From the NCBI RefSeq assembly GCF_032191775.1, contig NZ_CP132507.1:3063001-3127000 (forward strand): 64,000 bases of DNA, in the 5' to 3' direction. A model generated the notes under the pieces. The model searched no databases. It was not told the DNA's origin and was given only the letters and a program-made list of their open reading frames with translations. The translations under genes and the position numbers were made by a program. Of this stretch, positions 52,906 through 61,984 are shown piece after piece; positions within the stretch are counted from its first letter, which is position 1, and each line of letters starts with the position of its first letter. The stretch is from Rhodoferax mekongensis. Its GTDB lineage: Bacteria; Pseudomonadota; Gammaproteobacteria; Burkholderiales; Burkholderiaceae_C.

Positions 52906-53067
52906 TCATCAGATTCTATGCCGGACTGCCTGCTCCCTGCGAAAGGCGGGAACCGGCAAGCTGAAATAGATAAAATAGAACGACCGTGCTTTTTTGCGAT
53001 TATAGCGGGGCTCGCCGGTCTGTGCAGACTTGTCCCGCGAACTTTTAGGGCGGGGACTCAGAAACCG

Positions 53068-54354
53068 TCAATGCACCTTGGTATGCACGACCCGTTGGGG
53101 GTAGGGAATGTCAATGCCGTGCTCGCGCAGGGTCTTGAGTATGGCGAGGTTGATTTCTGAACGCAGATTGCCCTGCCCGTTTTCCAGATCATCAATCCAG
53201 TAAGCCACAGAAAACTCCAGCCCATCTGCCCCGAAGTTGGCCAATTGCACCGCCGGTGCTGGCTCCCGCAACACGCGCGGCTGACTCAGTGCCGCCTCCA
53301 GCAGCAAGGCCATGACCTGCTCCACATGGCTGTCATAGCCCACGGTCACCGACACACTCTGGTTCACCTTGGGGTCTGCCAGTGAGAGGTTTTCCACGCG
53401 CTGGGTAATCAGCATTTCATTCGGCACGATGGACTCGCGCCCGGTCTGGCTGCGCACCACGGTGTAACGGGCGTTGATCTGGGTGATCTGCCCCTCAAAC
53501 CCGTCGACCCGCACCACATCACCAATGCGCATGCTGCGCTCCGTCAGAATCACAAAGCCCGATACATAGTTGGCCGCCAGCTTCTGCAAGCCCAGACCGA
53601 TACCCACGCCGACGGCCCCGCCCAGCACCGAGAGAGCGGTGAGATCAATGCCCACGGCTGAGAGCGCCATCATCAAACCCACGAACATCAGCACCGCGCG
53701 AACAGCATTGCTGGCCGCCTTGCGCAGCGAGAGTTCGCCGCCGGTGGCTGAGCGGAGCAGGCGGGATTCAATGCCGGCCGAAATCCACAGCGTGATGATG
53801 AGCACCGCGCCCGCGGTCACCATGCCTTCGAGAATGTTGCGCACCGACAGCGTGGTTCCGCCCACCTTCCAGGTGATCAAATCCAGCTCATTGAGGATGA
53901 CCGGCAACAAGCCGCTCACCCACAGCACCATGGCCATCCAGGCGACCCATGAGATGGTCTGTTCCAAAGGTTTGATCCAAGTCGACTCCGCAAACGTTGC
54001 CTGCAACACCTTGACGCCCACCCGGATCACTACCAGCGAGATCAACACCGGTATCACGACCCGGAACACCGCGATGTTTACAAAGTGGCTCAGCAGCTCC
54101 AGCGCCACATAGCCCAGGCACAAAAGCACCAAGGGGAACAAAACCCCGTCGATCACCCGCCGGCCGAACCAGATCGATTTCTCTTGCTGCTGCCCCAGCG
54201 CTTTGCGCAACGCGGCCACCAGCCCCCAGGCGGCAAGCACGCTCACGCCCAATGCCGCCAGCTCCAGCAAAACTGTCGCTTGGGTAAATGCATCCAGCCA
54301 GCCGGCAAAGTCATCAATCGGCTGGGGTGCGGGAATGTGTTTCAAAGAAGCCAT
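53068..54354 (-). CDS. MscS-family mechanosensitive channel
   Basis: A 428 aa inner-membrane protein. Four or five N-terminal helices (TVLLELAALGVSVLAAWGLV, VLFPLVLLCLGYVALELLSH and others) precede the pore helix VLGGAVGVGIGLGLQKLAAN and the cytosolic beta domain (LTERSMRIGDVVRVDGFEGQ, IVPNEMLITQRVENLS). It releases solutes on hypo-osmotic shock. ATG 54354 is assumed; a GTG three codons upstream is possible. No Shine-Dalgarno sequence is visible for either. Confidence 0.92.
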   Translation of the reverse strand: MASLKHIPAPQPIDDFAGWLDAFTQATVLLELAALGVSVLAAWGLVAALRKALGQQQEKSIWFGRRVIDGVLFPLVLLCLGYVALELLSHFVNIAVFRVVIPVLISLVVIRVGVKVLQATFAESTWIKPLEQTISWVAWMAMVLWVSGLLPVILNELDLITWKVGGTTLSVRNILEGMVTAGAVLIITLWISAGIESRLLRSATGGELSLRKAASNAVRAVLMFVGLMMALSAVGIDLTALSVLGGAVGVGIGLGLQKLAANYVSGFVILTERSMRIGDVVRVDGFEGQITQINARYTVVRSQTGRESIVPNEMLITQRVENLSLADPKVNQSVSVTVGYDSHVEQVMALLLEAALSQPRVLREPAPAVQLANFGADGLEFSVAYWIDDLENGQGNLRSEINLAILKTLREHGIDIPYPQRVVHTKVH

Positions 54355-54373
54355 CGGTTTCACAAAATATCAA

Positions 54374-55327
54374 TTACAAATCTGCCAGCACACGCACATG
54401 GGCTTCCACGCTGCGCGCCAAGGCGTCGAGGTTATACCCGCCCTCCAGGCAGGAAACGATGCGTCCCTGCGCATGTCGGTCCGCCACCGCCTTGATCTGC
54501 CGCGTCATCCACGCGTAGTCGTCTTCCAACAAGCCCATCTGGCCGAGGTCGTCGTCCCGGTGGGCATCAAAGCCGGCGCTGACAAAAATCATCTCCGGGC
54601 GATATGCCTCCAGGCGCGGCAGCCACTGTTCCTTCACCAGGTCCCGAATGGCATCGCGCCGGGTATAGGCCGGCACGGGCACATTCAACAGATTGCTGGC
54701 ATGCGACTGGGCGCCCCCGTAGGGGTAAAACGGATGCTGGAAAAAACCCAGCATCAATATGCGCTGGTCGCCGGCGACGATGTTTTCTGTGCCATTGCCG
54801 TGGTGCACATCAAAGTCCACGATGGCCACGCGCTGCAAACCGTGACGCTCCAGCGCGTAACGCGCAGCCACTGCCACATTGTTGAAAATGCAAAAGCCCA
54901 TACCTTCGCTTTTGCAGGCGTGGTGCCCGGGCGGGCGCACCGAGCAAAACGCATTCTCCAATTCCCCCGCCATGACCGCGTCGGTGGCGGCCAATGCGGC
55001 ACCTGCCGCGCGCAAAGCCGCATCCCATGTGTGGATATTCATGGAGGTATCGGGGTCCACCTGGGCATGGGTCGGACCACCCGCCGCAACATCGTCGCGC
55101 AAGGCGTCAGCGCGTCCACGGACTGAGGCCACGTACATGCGGCTGTGGGCCAACTCCAAGTCAGCCAGCGGCGCCAGTGGCGGCTCCCGGCGATCCAGCG
55201 CATCCAGTACGCCGGCGGCAAGCAGCCTGTCGTCGATCGCACTCAAGCGTTCGGGGCATTCCGGATGGCCGCGGCCCATCTCGTGCAAGAGGCAATCGCG
55301 GTGCGTAAAGTATCCGGTCTTCTTCAC
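54374..55327 (-). CDS. Histone-deacetylase-family hydrolase
   Basis: A protein of 317 aa with the full HDAC/AcuC catalytic set: GHPECPERLSAIDDRLLAAG, RPPGHHACKSEGMGFCIFNN, the zinc ligands in VDFDVHHGNGT and SAGFDAHRDDDLG, and SCLEGGYNLDALARSVE. Bacterial members remove acetyl groups from polyamines or protein lysines. The start is uncertain: GTG 55327 (VKKTGYFTHRDCL) keeps clear of the divergent moxR, while ATG 55375 would overlap its first codons. The 40 nt between them must hold both promoters. Confidence 0.88.
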   Translation of the reverse strand: MKKTGYFTHRDCLLHEMGRGHPECPERLSAIDDRLLAAGVLDALDRREPPLAPLADLELAHSRMYVASVRGRADALRDDVAAGGPTHAQVDPDTSMNIHTWDAALRAAGAALAATDAVMAGELENAFCSVRPPGHHACKSEGMGFCIFNNVAVAARYALERHGLQRVAIVDFDVHHGNGTENIVAGDQRILMLGFFQHPFYPYGGAQSHASNLLNVPVPAYTRRDAIRDLVKEQWLPRLEAYRPEMIFVSAGFDAHRDDDLGQMGLLEDDYAWMTRQIKAVADRHAQGRIVSCLEGGYNLDALARSVEAHVRVLADL

Positions 55328-55367
55328 CTGTGTCTCGGCTTTTTTGATTTTCGGGTAAGGTCTCTTT

Positions 55368-56288
55368 ATGGACATCCAAGACAAACTCAGATCCCTGCTC
55401 AACCAGCTTAACACGGTGATTGTGGGCAAACCCGATCAGATCCGCGACTGCGTAGCCTGCCTCTTGGCCGGTGGTCACCTGCTGATTGACGACGTACCCG
55501 GTGTAGGCAAAACCACCCTGGCCCACGCGCTGTCGCGCACCTTCGGCCTGCAGTTCTCGCGGGTGCAGTTCACCTCCGACCTGATGCCCAGCGATCTGAC
55601 CGGCGTGTCGGTGTATGAGCGCGGCAAAGAAGCTTTTGTATTCCACCCCGGCCCCCTGTTTGCCCAGGTGTTGCTGGCGGACGAAATCAACCGCGCCAGC
55701 CCCAAGACCCAAAGTGCCTTGCTCGAAGCCATGGAAGAAAAGCAGGTCACCGTCGAAGGTGAAACCCGCGCCCTGCCCCGCCCTTTCTTCGTCATCGCCA
55801 CCCAAAACCCCTTGGACCAGCTCGGCACCTACGCGCTGCCCGAATCCCAGCTGGACCGCTTTCTGATGCGCATCTCCCTGGGCTACCCGGACCGTGCGGC
55901 TGAGCGCGCACTGCTCGCAGGCGAGGACCGCCGCGCCATGGTGGACCACCTGCCCAGCCTGCTGCAAGGCGACGAACTCGATCGCCTGCAGCAGGCGGTG
56001 CAAGCCGTGCATGCCGCCGACCCGCTGCTGGACTATGTGCAAGACCTGATCACCGCGACCCGCAGCGGCCGCTGGTTCCTGCAAGGTCTGTCGCCCCGCG
56101 CCGTTATTGCGTTGCTGCGAGCCGCCAAAGCCCAGGCCCTGATCAGCGGCCGGGACTACGTGGCCCCCGACGATGTGCAGGCCGTGCTGCCACAAACCAT
56201 TGCGCACCGGCTGATTCCGGTGGGTGACGCGGGGCGCGGTGCTGAAGAGCAGGTGCGCGCGATGTTGCAAGCAGTTCCGCTGCCCTGA
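55368..56288 (+). CDS. MoxR-family AAA+ ATPase
   Basis: A 306 aa chaperone-like ATPase. Walker A is DDVPGVGKTTLAHALS, Walker B is VLLADEINRASPKTQSALLE, with EMEE-type AMEEKQVTVEGET, sensor-1 FVIATQNPLDQLGTYALPES and QLDRFLMRISLGYP. MoxR proteins usually assist in the maturation of complexes encoded nearby, together with DUF58 proteins. AAGG lies 8 nt before the ATG. Its stop overlaps the ATG of the next frame. Confidence 0.94.
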   Translation: MDIQDKLRSLLNQLNTVIVGKPDQIRDCVACLLAGGHLLIDDVPGVGKTTLAHALSRTFGLQFSRVQFTSDLMPSDLTGVSVYERGKEAFVFHPGPLFAQVLLADEINRASPKTQSALLEAMEEKQVTVEGETRALPRPFFVIATQNPLDQLGTYALPESQLDRFLMRISLGYPDRAAERALLAGEDRRAMVDHLPSLLQGDELDRLQQAVQAVHAADPLLDYVQDLITATRSGRWFLQGLSPRAVIALLRAAKAQALISGRDYVAPDDVQAVLPQTIAHRLIPVGDAGRGAEEQVRAMLQAVPLP

Positions 56289-56365
56289 TGGCCCCCCCAC
56301 TAAGCGCCCTTGGCGCCTCCCCCCCAGGGGGGCGCACCCGGCGGCCCAGCGAAGCTGGTTCCACA
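56288..56365. repeat. GC-rich palindromic element at the DUF58 start
   Basis: CCCCCCCACTAAGCGCC, GGCGCCTCC, CCCCCAGGGGGGC and GGCGGCCCAGC. It shares the C-run/G-run layout and GGCGGCCC word with the element behind rpoD (35976-36057). Confidence 0.6.
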
Positions 56366-57355
56366 GGTGCCCTGACTTGGAATCCGGTCACCCTTGTGCG
56401 GCGGCGCTTTCAAGCCTGGTGGCAGGCGCGCTTGCCACTCAAGGACAGCACCACCCTCAACCAGCGCAATGTGTACATCCTGCCCACGCGGCCGGGGTTC
56501 ATGCTGGGGCTCACGCTGCTGGTGCTGCTGGTGGCCAGCATCAACTACCAGCTTAATCTGGGCTACCTGCTCACCTTCATGCTGACCGGGGCGGCCATCA
56601 TCGGCGTGCATGTGTGCCACGGAACGCTCAGCGGTCTCACTATGCATTTGATAGCACCTGACGCACATTTTGCGGGCGCCAGCGTGCCATTGGGCATACA
56701 ACTCAACAACCCGTCCAAACGCAACCGTTACGGCATAGGCCTGGCTGTTCTGGGCAGCGGACACTGGAGCTGGACCGACGTGGGCCCGCAAGGCAGCGCC
56801 AAGGTGCAGATCAGCTTTCCCGCCACGGTGCGTGGGCTGCAGCCCCTGCCTGCCTTGACCGCAGAAACCCGCTTTCCGCTAGGGACCTTCCGGGTCTGGA
56901 CCGTGTGGCGCCCGGCCTCCAAGGTGCTGGTTTACCCCGCGCCGGAATTGAACCCGCCCCCCTTGCCACCGGGCGAGCCCCGCAGCGGCGGCGCCCAAAC
57001 CGCGCAGCGCCACACCACCGGCGAGTTCGATGGCGTACGCGCCTACCGCCGGGGCGACCCGCTCAAACTCGTGGTCTGGAAGAAGGCCGCCAAGAGCGAC
57101 GAACTGGTCAGCCGCGACGCCCAACAAGCCCAGCGACTGGAGCTGTGGCTGGACTTGGGCGCTGTGGAAAACCAGCTCCGCAACCGCGCTGCCGGTGGCG
57201 TGCGAGAGCTGGCCCTCTCGCGCCTGTGTGCATGGGTGCTGCAAGCCGAAAGCCGTGGCCTGCGCTACGGATTGCGTTGGGGCTCGCACGAGTTGGCGCC
57301 CGATAGCGGCCCGGCCCACCAGAAGAACTGCTTGCAAGCCCTGGCGCTGGCCTGA
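56288..57355 (+). CDS. DUF58 membrane-linked protein
   Basis: 355 aa if started at the ATG overlapping the moxR stop. Two adjoining membrane helices (LPTRPGFMLGLTLLVLLVAS, GYLLTFMLTGAAIIGVHV) precede the DUF58 signature TTGEFDGVRAYRRGDPLKLV. The first ~25 residues (APPLSALGASPPGGRTRRPS) are encoded by a GC-rich palindromic element, so the true start may be GTG 56396 (VRRRFQAWWQARL). A copy of the dispersed repeat inside the gene encodes MHLIAPDAHFAGASVPL at about residues 118-134. It works with MoxR and the transglutaminase-like protein that follow the same order in many genomes. Confidence 0.88.
   Translation: MAPPLSALGASPPGGRTRRPSEAGSTGALTWNPVTLVRRRFQAWWQARLPLKDSTTLNQRNVYILPTRPGFMLGLTLLVLLVASINYQLNLGYLLTFMLTGAAIIGVHVCHGTLSGLTMHLIAPDAHFAGASVPLGIQLNNPSKRNRYGIGLAVLGSGHWSWTDVGPQGSAKVQISFPATVRGLQPLPALTAETRFPLGTFRVWTVWRPASKVLVYPAPELNPPPLPPGEPRSGGAQTAQRHTTGEFDGVRAYRRGDPLKLVVWKKAAKSDELVSRDAQQAQRLELWLDLGAVENQLRNRAAGGVRELALSRLCAWVLQAESRGLRYGLRWGSHELAPDSGPAHQKNCLQALALA
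56643..56690 (+). repeat. Dispersed LIAAC-type repeat, copy 11 (inside DUF58 gene)
   Basis: CATTTGATAGCACCTGACGC, ACATTTTGC, GGGCGCCAGCGTG. It is read in the same frame as the other in-gene copies (LIAPDA...GAS) in the segment after the second membrane helix. Confidence 0.7.
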
Positions 57356-57379
57356 GCCCACCGAACCCCGACAACCGCC

Positions 57380-59386
57380 ATGCTGCAACGCCTTCAAACC
57401 CTGCCCCGTGAGGCCCGCGACACCCTGTTTCTGTTGGGGGTGATTGCCTGGGTCATCCTGCCGCAACTGGACCGTCTGCCCTGGTGGTGCAGCGCGATGG
57501 CAGGCGGCGTGCTGCTGTGGCGCGGCGTGCTGGCCTGGGGCAGCCGCCCCCTGCCTTCGCGCTGGTGGCTGCTGGCCTTGTTGGCACTGGCCACGGCCGG
57601 CACCTGGTTCAGCTACCGCACCCTGCTCGGGCGGGATGCCGGGGTCACCTTCATCGTGGTGCTGCTGGCACTCAAAACCCTGGAGATGCGTGCAAGGCGC
57701 GATGCCTTCGTCATTTTCTTTCTGGGCTTTTTCACCATACTCAGCAACTTCTTTTTCTCGCAAAGCCTGCTGACTGCGGGGGCCATGGTGATCGCCCTGC
57801 TGGGCCTGCTGACGGCACTGGTCAACAGCCACATGCCGGTCGGCCGCCCGCCCCTGATGCAAGCCGCACGCATGGCGGGGTGGATGGCGCTGGCCGGCGC
57901 CCCCATCATGGCGGCACTGTTCATGCTGTTCCCCCGCATCGCTCCGCTGTGGGGCTTGCCGGGCGACGCGATGAGCGGGCGCAGCGGCCTCTCCGGCCAA
58001 ATGCAGGTAGGCACGATTGCCAGCCTCGCATTGGACGACAGCATTGCCATGCGCATCAAGTTTGACGGCCCGCCGCCGCCCCAGGATCAAATGTATTTCC
58101 GCGGCCCGGTGTTCTCCACCTTTGACGGGCGGGAATGGAAACCCCTGCGCTCGGCTTTCCCCTCCCGCGTCCAGCTGCAGCCCGAACTCGCGGTACGCGG
58201 CAACCCAGTGAGCTACCAAGTCACCCTGGCGGCTAACAACCGCCCGTGGCTCATGGTGTTGGACGCCACACCACAGGCACCCGAGATCGTGGGCTATAGC
58301 GTGAGCATGGGGCCCGACCTGCAATGGCAAGCCGACCAGCCGATTGCGGATCTGGTGCGCTACCGCGCCACCAGCTACCCTGACTTCCGGCACGGCCCCA
58401 ACCGCTTGGCCGTGGGCCTGCAGGACTTCCTGGACCTCCCTCCGGGCTTCAACCCACGTACCTTGCAGCTCGCCGCTGAATTGCGCCGCCAGCCGGAGCT
58501 GGCAACCGCCGGAGCCCAAACCCTCGTCGAGGCGGTGATGAACAAGCTGCGCACAGGAGGCTACGAATACACCCTAGAACCGGGTGTCTATGGCACCCAC
58601 ACGTCCGACGAGTTCTGGTTCGACCGCAAGGCCGGTTTTTGCGAACACATTGCGTCGAGCTTTGTCATCCTGATGCGCGCTTTGGATATACCCGCCCGTG
58701 TAGTCACCGGTTACCAGGGCGGGCAGGTCAACACTGTGGATGGTTTCTGGACCGTACGGCAAAGCGATGCCCACGCGTGGGCTGAAGTCTGGATGGCCGG
58801 CCGCGGCTGGGTGCGGGTGGACCCGACATCGGCCGTCTCGCCGGGCCGGGTGGGTATAGGCACCTACACCCGCTTGCAGCCCCAACCCAATGTGTTTACC
58901 CAAGCCCTCAACACCGTGAGCCCCGGCTTCTCGGTGAACCTGCGCGCGATCTGGGAAGCCACCAACAACCGTTGGAACCAGTGGGTGCTGAACTACAGCC
59001 AGGCCAAGCAAATGGATTTGCTGCGCAACATCGGCTTCAGCGCGCCAGATTGGCAGGACCTGAGCACCGTGCTGATAGTCCTGATCGTCACGGCCAGCCT
59101 GGCGGGCGCTGGCTGGAACTGGTGGGAGCGGCAACGCCAGGACCCCTGGCTGCGCTTGTTGCAAGCTGCAAGACAGCGCCTGCGTGCACTGGGCCTGCCG
59201 GTGCCGGACGATGGGACGCCACGCGCACTGGCGAACTTGCTTCAGGGTGACGCGCGGGCCACGCCCGAGGCTATCGCTTGGCTCATGCGCTTGGAAGCCT
59301 GGCGCTATGCCAAACAGAACGGCAACGCCGCGGATTTGCGCAACTTGCGCGGCGAACTGAACACCCTGCGCTGGCTCCAGGCCTGA
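57380..59386 (+). CDS. TgpA-type membrane transglutaminase-like protein
   Basis: A 668 aa protein. Five to six N-terminal helices (to about residue 180, DUF3488) are followed by a periplasmic transglutaminase-like domain with triad Cys421 (RKAGFCEHIASSFVILMRAL), His465 (SDAHAWAEVW) and Asp481 (RVDPTSAVSPGRVG). A further helix (LSTVLIVLIVTASLAGAGWN) and a cytosolic C-terminal DUF4129 end it. In Pseudomonas TgpA is essential; the substrate is not settled. It completes the moxR-DUF58-tgpA set. Confidence 0.93.
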   Translation: MLQRLQTLPREARDTLFLLGVIAWVILPQLDRLPWWCSAMAGGVLLWRGVLAWGSRPLPSRWWLLALLALATAGTWFSYRTLLGRDAGVTFIVVLLALKTLEMRARRDAFVIFFLGFFTILSNFFFSQSLLTAGAMVIALLGLLTALVNSHMPVGRPPLMQAARMAGWMALAGAPIMAALFMLFPRIAPLWGLPGDAMSGRSGLSGQMQVGTIASLALDDSIAMRIKFDGPPPPQDQMYFRGPVFSTFDGREWKPLRSAFPSRVQLQPELAVRGNPVSYQVTLAANNRPWLMVLDATPQAPEIVGYSVSMGPDLQWQADQPIADLVRYRATSYPDFRHGPNRLAVGLQDFLDLPPGFNPRTLQLAAELRRQPELATAGAQTLVEAVMNKLRTGGYEYTLEPGVYGTHTSDEFWFDRKAGFCEHIASSFVILMRALDIPARVVTGYQGGQVNTVDGFWTVRQSDAHAWAEVWMAGRGWVRVDPTSAVSPGRVGIGTYTRLQPQPNVFTQALNTVSPGFSVNLRAIWEATNNRWNQWVLNYSQAKQMDLLRNIGFSAPDWQDLSTVLIVLIVTASLAGAGWNWWERQRQDPWLRLLQAARQRLRALGLPVPDDGTPRALANLLQGDARATPEAIAWLMRLEAWRYAKQNGNAADLRNLRGELNTLRWLQA

Positions 59387-59390
59387 GGGC

Positions 59391-60749
59391 TCAGGAAGCC
59401 GGTGCGGCGGGGGGACCCGCAGGCGCTTCTGAAGGCGCCACTGCGGGCAGCTCCTCCTCGGGCAGTGCCAAACTCTCACCCGCCAGAAACGCTTTGATCC
59501 AGGCATCCAGCTTCTGGAGACCCAGTTGCACCATGGCGCTATCCAGCGTTTTGCCGCTGACTTTCAGGATGCCGCCGCCGTACTCAAAGCCGGCTTGCAC
59601 CCCATCAGGTACTTCATTCACGTACCCGGTGGACAAGGCGAATGCCTTTTGCTCAGGCTGCATGAGCTTGCCCTTGATATGGATGCGCCCGCTGCTGGAG
59701 AGCTGGCTGGCGAGCAACACTTCGTCGCCCTGCGCGGGGGCCAGGGTCAGCACCAGATTGCCATCCAGACCGCCTTCGTTGCCGCTGCCCTGCAGCTTGG
59801 GGATGCCCACACTGAACCCGGCGAGCAGCAGCTTCTTCAGGGCAGTGCGCATTTGCAGCTTCTCGTCGGCCGTCGCGTTTTGCAGGCCGCAACTCTCACT
59901 GAACACTTTGCTCAGCGTCTGCACGCTGGCGGTATGCAAGCCTTTGACTTCGGCCTCCAGCACCAGGTCTTGGAGGTTTTGCCCCAGCAACTGCGCACTG
60001 CGCACCGACTCGGTAACCCTGGAGTCCAGCCGGTCACCGCGCTCGGTCGTTTCGCTGCTGACGCGAAGGCCTTGCAGGGTCACGCCGGTGGTACTCATGC
60101 TTTCAATGTCCAAAGCCGCGCGGCCCGTACCTACCGTCCGGTTTTTCAGATCCAGGCTCAGGGCGATGTGTTTCGCCTCCAGGGCATGGCCAATGCCGCG
60201 CAATGCCATGCGTTCAAAGACCCAGTCAAAGCGCAAGGCCGTTTTCCCAAGCTCCATGCGCCCGCCGGAGGGCGTCACCTGCAGAGTTTCGCCCTTGGCC
60301 ACCATGGCCAGCTCAGGCAGTTGCATCTCGGTACTGAAAGTGCCATCGAAGCCCGCGTGCCCGGTTCCGGTGAGTTTGCCCCCGCGCAGCAGTTGTTGCA
60401 CACCGGTAGCTGCCTCGCCCGCCGGCGCTGCAGACCAGTCAAAGCGCGTCAGGCCCTTCCAATCCGGCACATGGCGGGCGCGGTACTCCAGATGCACTAC
60501 GGTCGGCCCCTGGGAGTCTTCGGCACATTGGTTATGCCATTCCAGATCCAGCGCTCCAGAAGAATTGAACCAACCGGCCTCGTGCGCCAGATTACGGATG
60601 CGCAAGTCGCCCTTGGAGTGCTCGAGCGCCAGCTCCTGCAAGCCGGCCGCCAACATGCGCGAGCTGTACCAGGGAACCGCCAGGGCGCCTGCAGTGATAA
60701 CAAAGGCACTGCCGGCCAGGACGACACAGAGGCGAGAGGAAAGACGCAT
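59391..60749 (-). CDS. DUF945 (YdgA-like) family protein
   Basis: A 452 aa envelope protein. An N-terminal helix (MRLSSRLCVVLAGSAFVITA) anchors or exports it; the rest is beta-rich, with WNS-type SSGALDLEWHNQC and LDIESMSTTGVTLQGLRVSS. A Glu/Pro/Ala-rich tail ends it. ATG 60749 follows GAGAGGAAAG. It is convergent with tgpA, the stops 4 nt apart. Role unknown. Confidence 0.78.
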   Translation of the reverse strand: MRLSSRLCVVLAGSAFVITAGALAVPWYSSRMLAAGLQELALEHSKGDLRIRNLAHEAGWFNSSGALDLEWHNQCAEDSQGPTVVHLEYRARHVPDWKGLTRFDWSAAPAGEAATGVQQLLRGGKLTGTGHAGFDGTFSTEMQLPELAMVAKGETLQVTPSGGRMELGKTALRFDWVFERMALRGIGHALEAKHIALSLDLKNRTVGTGRAALDIESMSTTGVTLQGLRVSSETTERGDRLDSRVTESVRSAQLLGQNLQDLVLEAEVKGLHTASVQTLSKVFSESCGLQNATADEKLQMRTALKKLLLAGFSVGIPKLQGSGNEGGLDGNLVLTLAPAQGDEVLLASQLSSSGRIHIKGKLMQPEQKAFALSTGYVNEVPDGVQAGFEYGGGILKVSGKTLDSAMVQLGLQKLDAWIKAFLAGESLALPEEELPAVAPSEAPAGPPAAPAS

Positions 60750-60877
60750 GAAAACTGCTACCCGATGAACACAACAAGCTGGCATTGTGCCCGCAAGCCC
60801 TTCGGCACTGGCTACACTGCCATGCAAATGCCGGCCTCTGACGGCAGACCGGCACCCACCCTTTGCAAGACTCTATT

Positions 60878-61981
60878 GTGTCCCTGAAAAAAATCCTGAC
60901 CGCTCTCATTTTGATAGCTGCTTGCGCACATTCCATGGGCGCCAATGGCAAAAAACACCATAAAACCAAAGCCACTTCAAAGCCTGCAGTAGCAGCCACC
61001 GAGGGCACGCCGTACGGCCAGAGGGAAGACGTCATGCGCGCGGCAGACGACATCGCCCAGCGCCGCAACTTGGACCCTGCCTGGGTCCGCGCCACCTTGT
61101 CCAAGGCCCGTATGGTGCCGGCCATCGTGCGGGCGATCACGCCACCTGCGGTAGGCACCCCCAAAAACTGGGCCCTCTACCGCAGCCGCTTCGTGGAGCC
61201 CATCCGCATCAAGGCAGGCGTCAAATTCTGGCTCGCCAACCAAGAGACGCTGGCCCGCGCAGAAGCCCAGACAGGTGTACCGGCCAGCATCATCGTCGGC
61301 ATCATCGGTGTCGAGACCATTTACGGCCAGCAACTCGGCAACTACCGCGTCATTGACGCGTTGACCACCCTGAGTTTTGATTTTCCGGACGCCCACCCGC
61401 GCAAGGCTGCACGGGCTGCCTACTTTTTGACCGAACTTGAGGCCTACCTCAGCCTCACCCAACGCACCGGCACCGACCCCATGGCCCTGCGCGGCAGCTA
61501 CGCCGGCGCCATGGGCTGGCCACAGTTCATGCCCTCGAGTTGGGCCAAGTACGGTATCGACTTTGACGCGGACAGCCGGGTAGACCTGTTCCACAGCCAG
61601 GCCGATGTAATCGGCTCCGTGGCCAATTACTTCCAGGCCTTCAAGTGGCAACGGGGCATGCCCACCCACTACCCGGTGCAGTTCGACATGGCACGCCTGG
61701 ACCAAGCGGCCTTGATGGCGCCGGACATCGTGCCCACCTTCAGCCCCCCCACCATGCAGGACAAAGGTGTGGTGCTGGATGCCGCAGGCCAGGCGCACCC
61801 CGGCCTGCTGGCCCTGATCGAACTGCAAAACGGGGCCGAGCCCCCGACCTATGTGGCAGGCACCGAGAACTTTTACGTCATTACCCGCTACAACTGGAGC
61901 AGCTACTACGCCATGGCGGTCATTGATCTCGGACAGGCCGTGGCCCAAGCCGTACAAGCCCAGACAGGCATGCCAAAATAA
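60878..61981 (+). CDS. mltB: Membrane-bound lytic murein transglycosylase B
   Basis: A 367 aa lipoprotein that cuts the peptidoglycan glycan chain and forms 1,6-anhydro ends. The catalytic Glu146 is in IIGVETIYGQQLGNY, and GSYAGAMGWPQFMPSSWAKY and SVANYFQAFKWQRGMPTH are family marks. The signal is LKKILTALILIAACAHSMGA: its hydrophobic core and lipobox IAAC come from a copy of the dispersed repeat. GTG 60878 is my start (a TTG lies 5 codons upstream). The next gene begins 3 nt after the stop. Confidence 0.93.
   Translation: MSLKKILTALILIAACAHSMGANGKKHHKTKATSKPAVAATEGTPYGQREDVMRAADDIAQRRNLDPAWVRATLSKARMVPAIVRAITPPAVGTPKNWALYRSRFVEPIRIKAGVKFWLANQETLARAEAQTGVPASIIVGIIGVETIYGQQLGNYRVIDALTTLSFDFPDAHPRKAARAAYFLTELEAYLSLTQRTGTDPMALRGSYAGAMGWPQFMPSSWAKYGIDFDADSRVDLFHSQADVIGSVANYFQAFKWQRGMPTHYPVQFDMARLDQAALMAPDIVPTFSPPTMQDKGVVLDAAGQAHPGLLALIELQNGAEPPTYVAGTENFYVITRYNWSSYYAMAVIDLGQAVAQAVQAQTGMPK
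60904..60950 (+). repeat. Dispersed LIAAC-type repeat, copy 12 (lipobox of MltB)
   Basis: CATTTTGATAGCTGCTTGCG, CACATTCCAT, GGGCGCCAATGGC, with only a few changes from the full consensus. It is read as LIAACAHSMGAN. Confidence 0.85.
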
Positions 61982-61984
61982 GCC

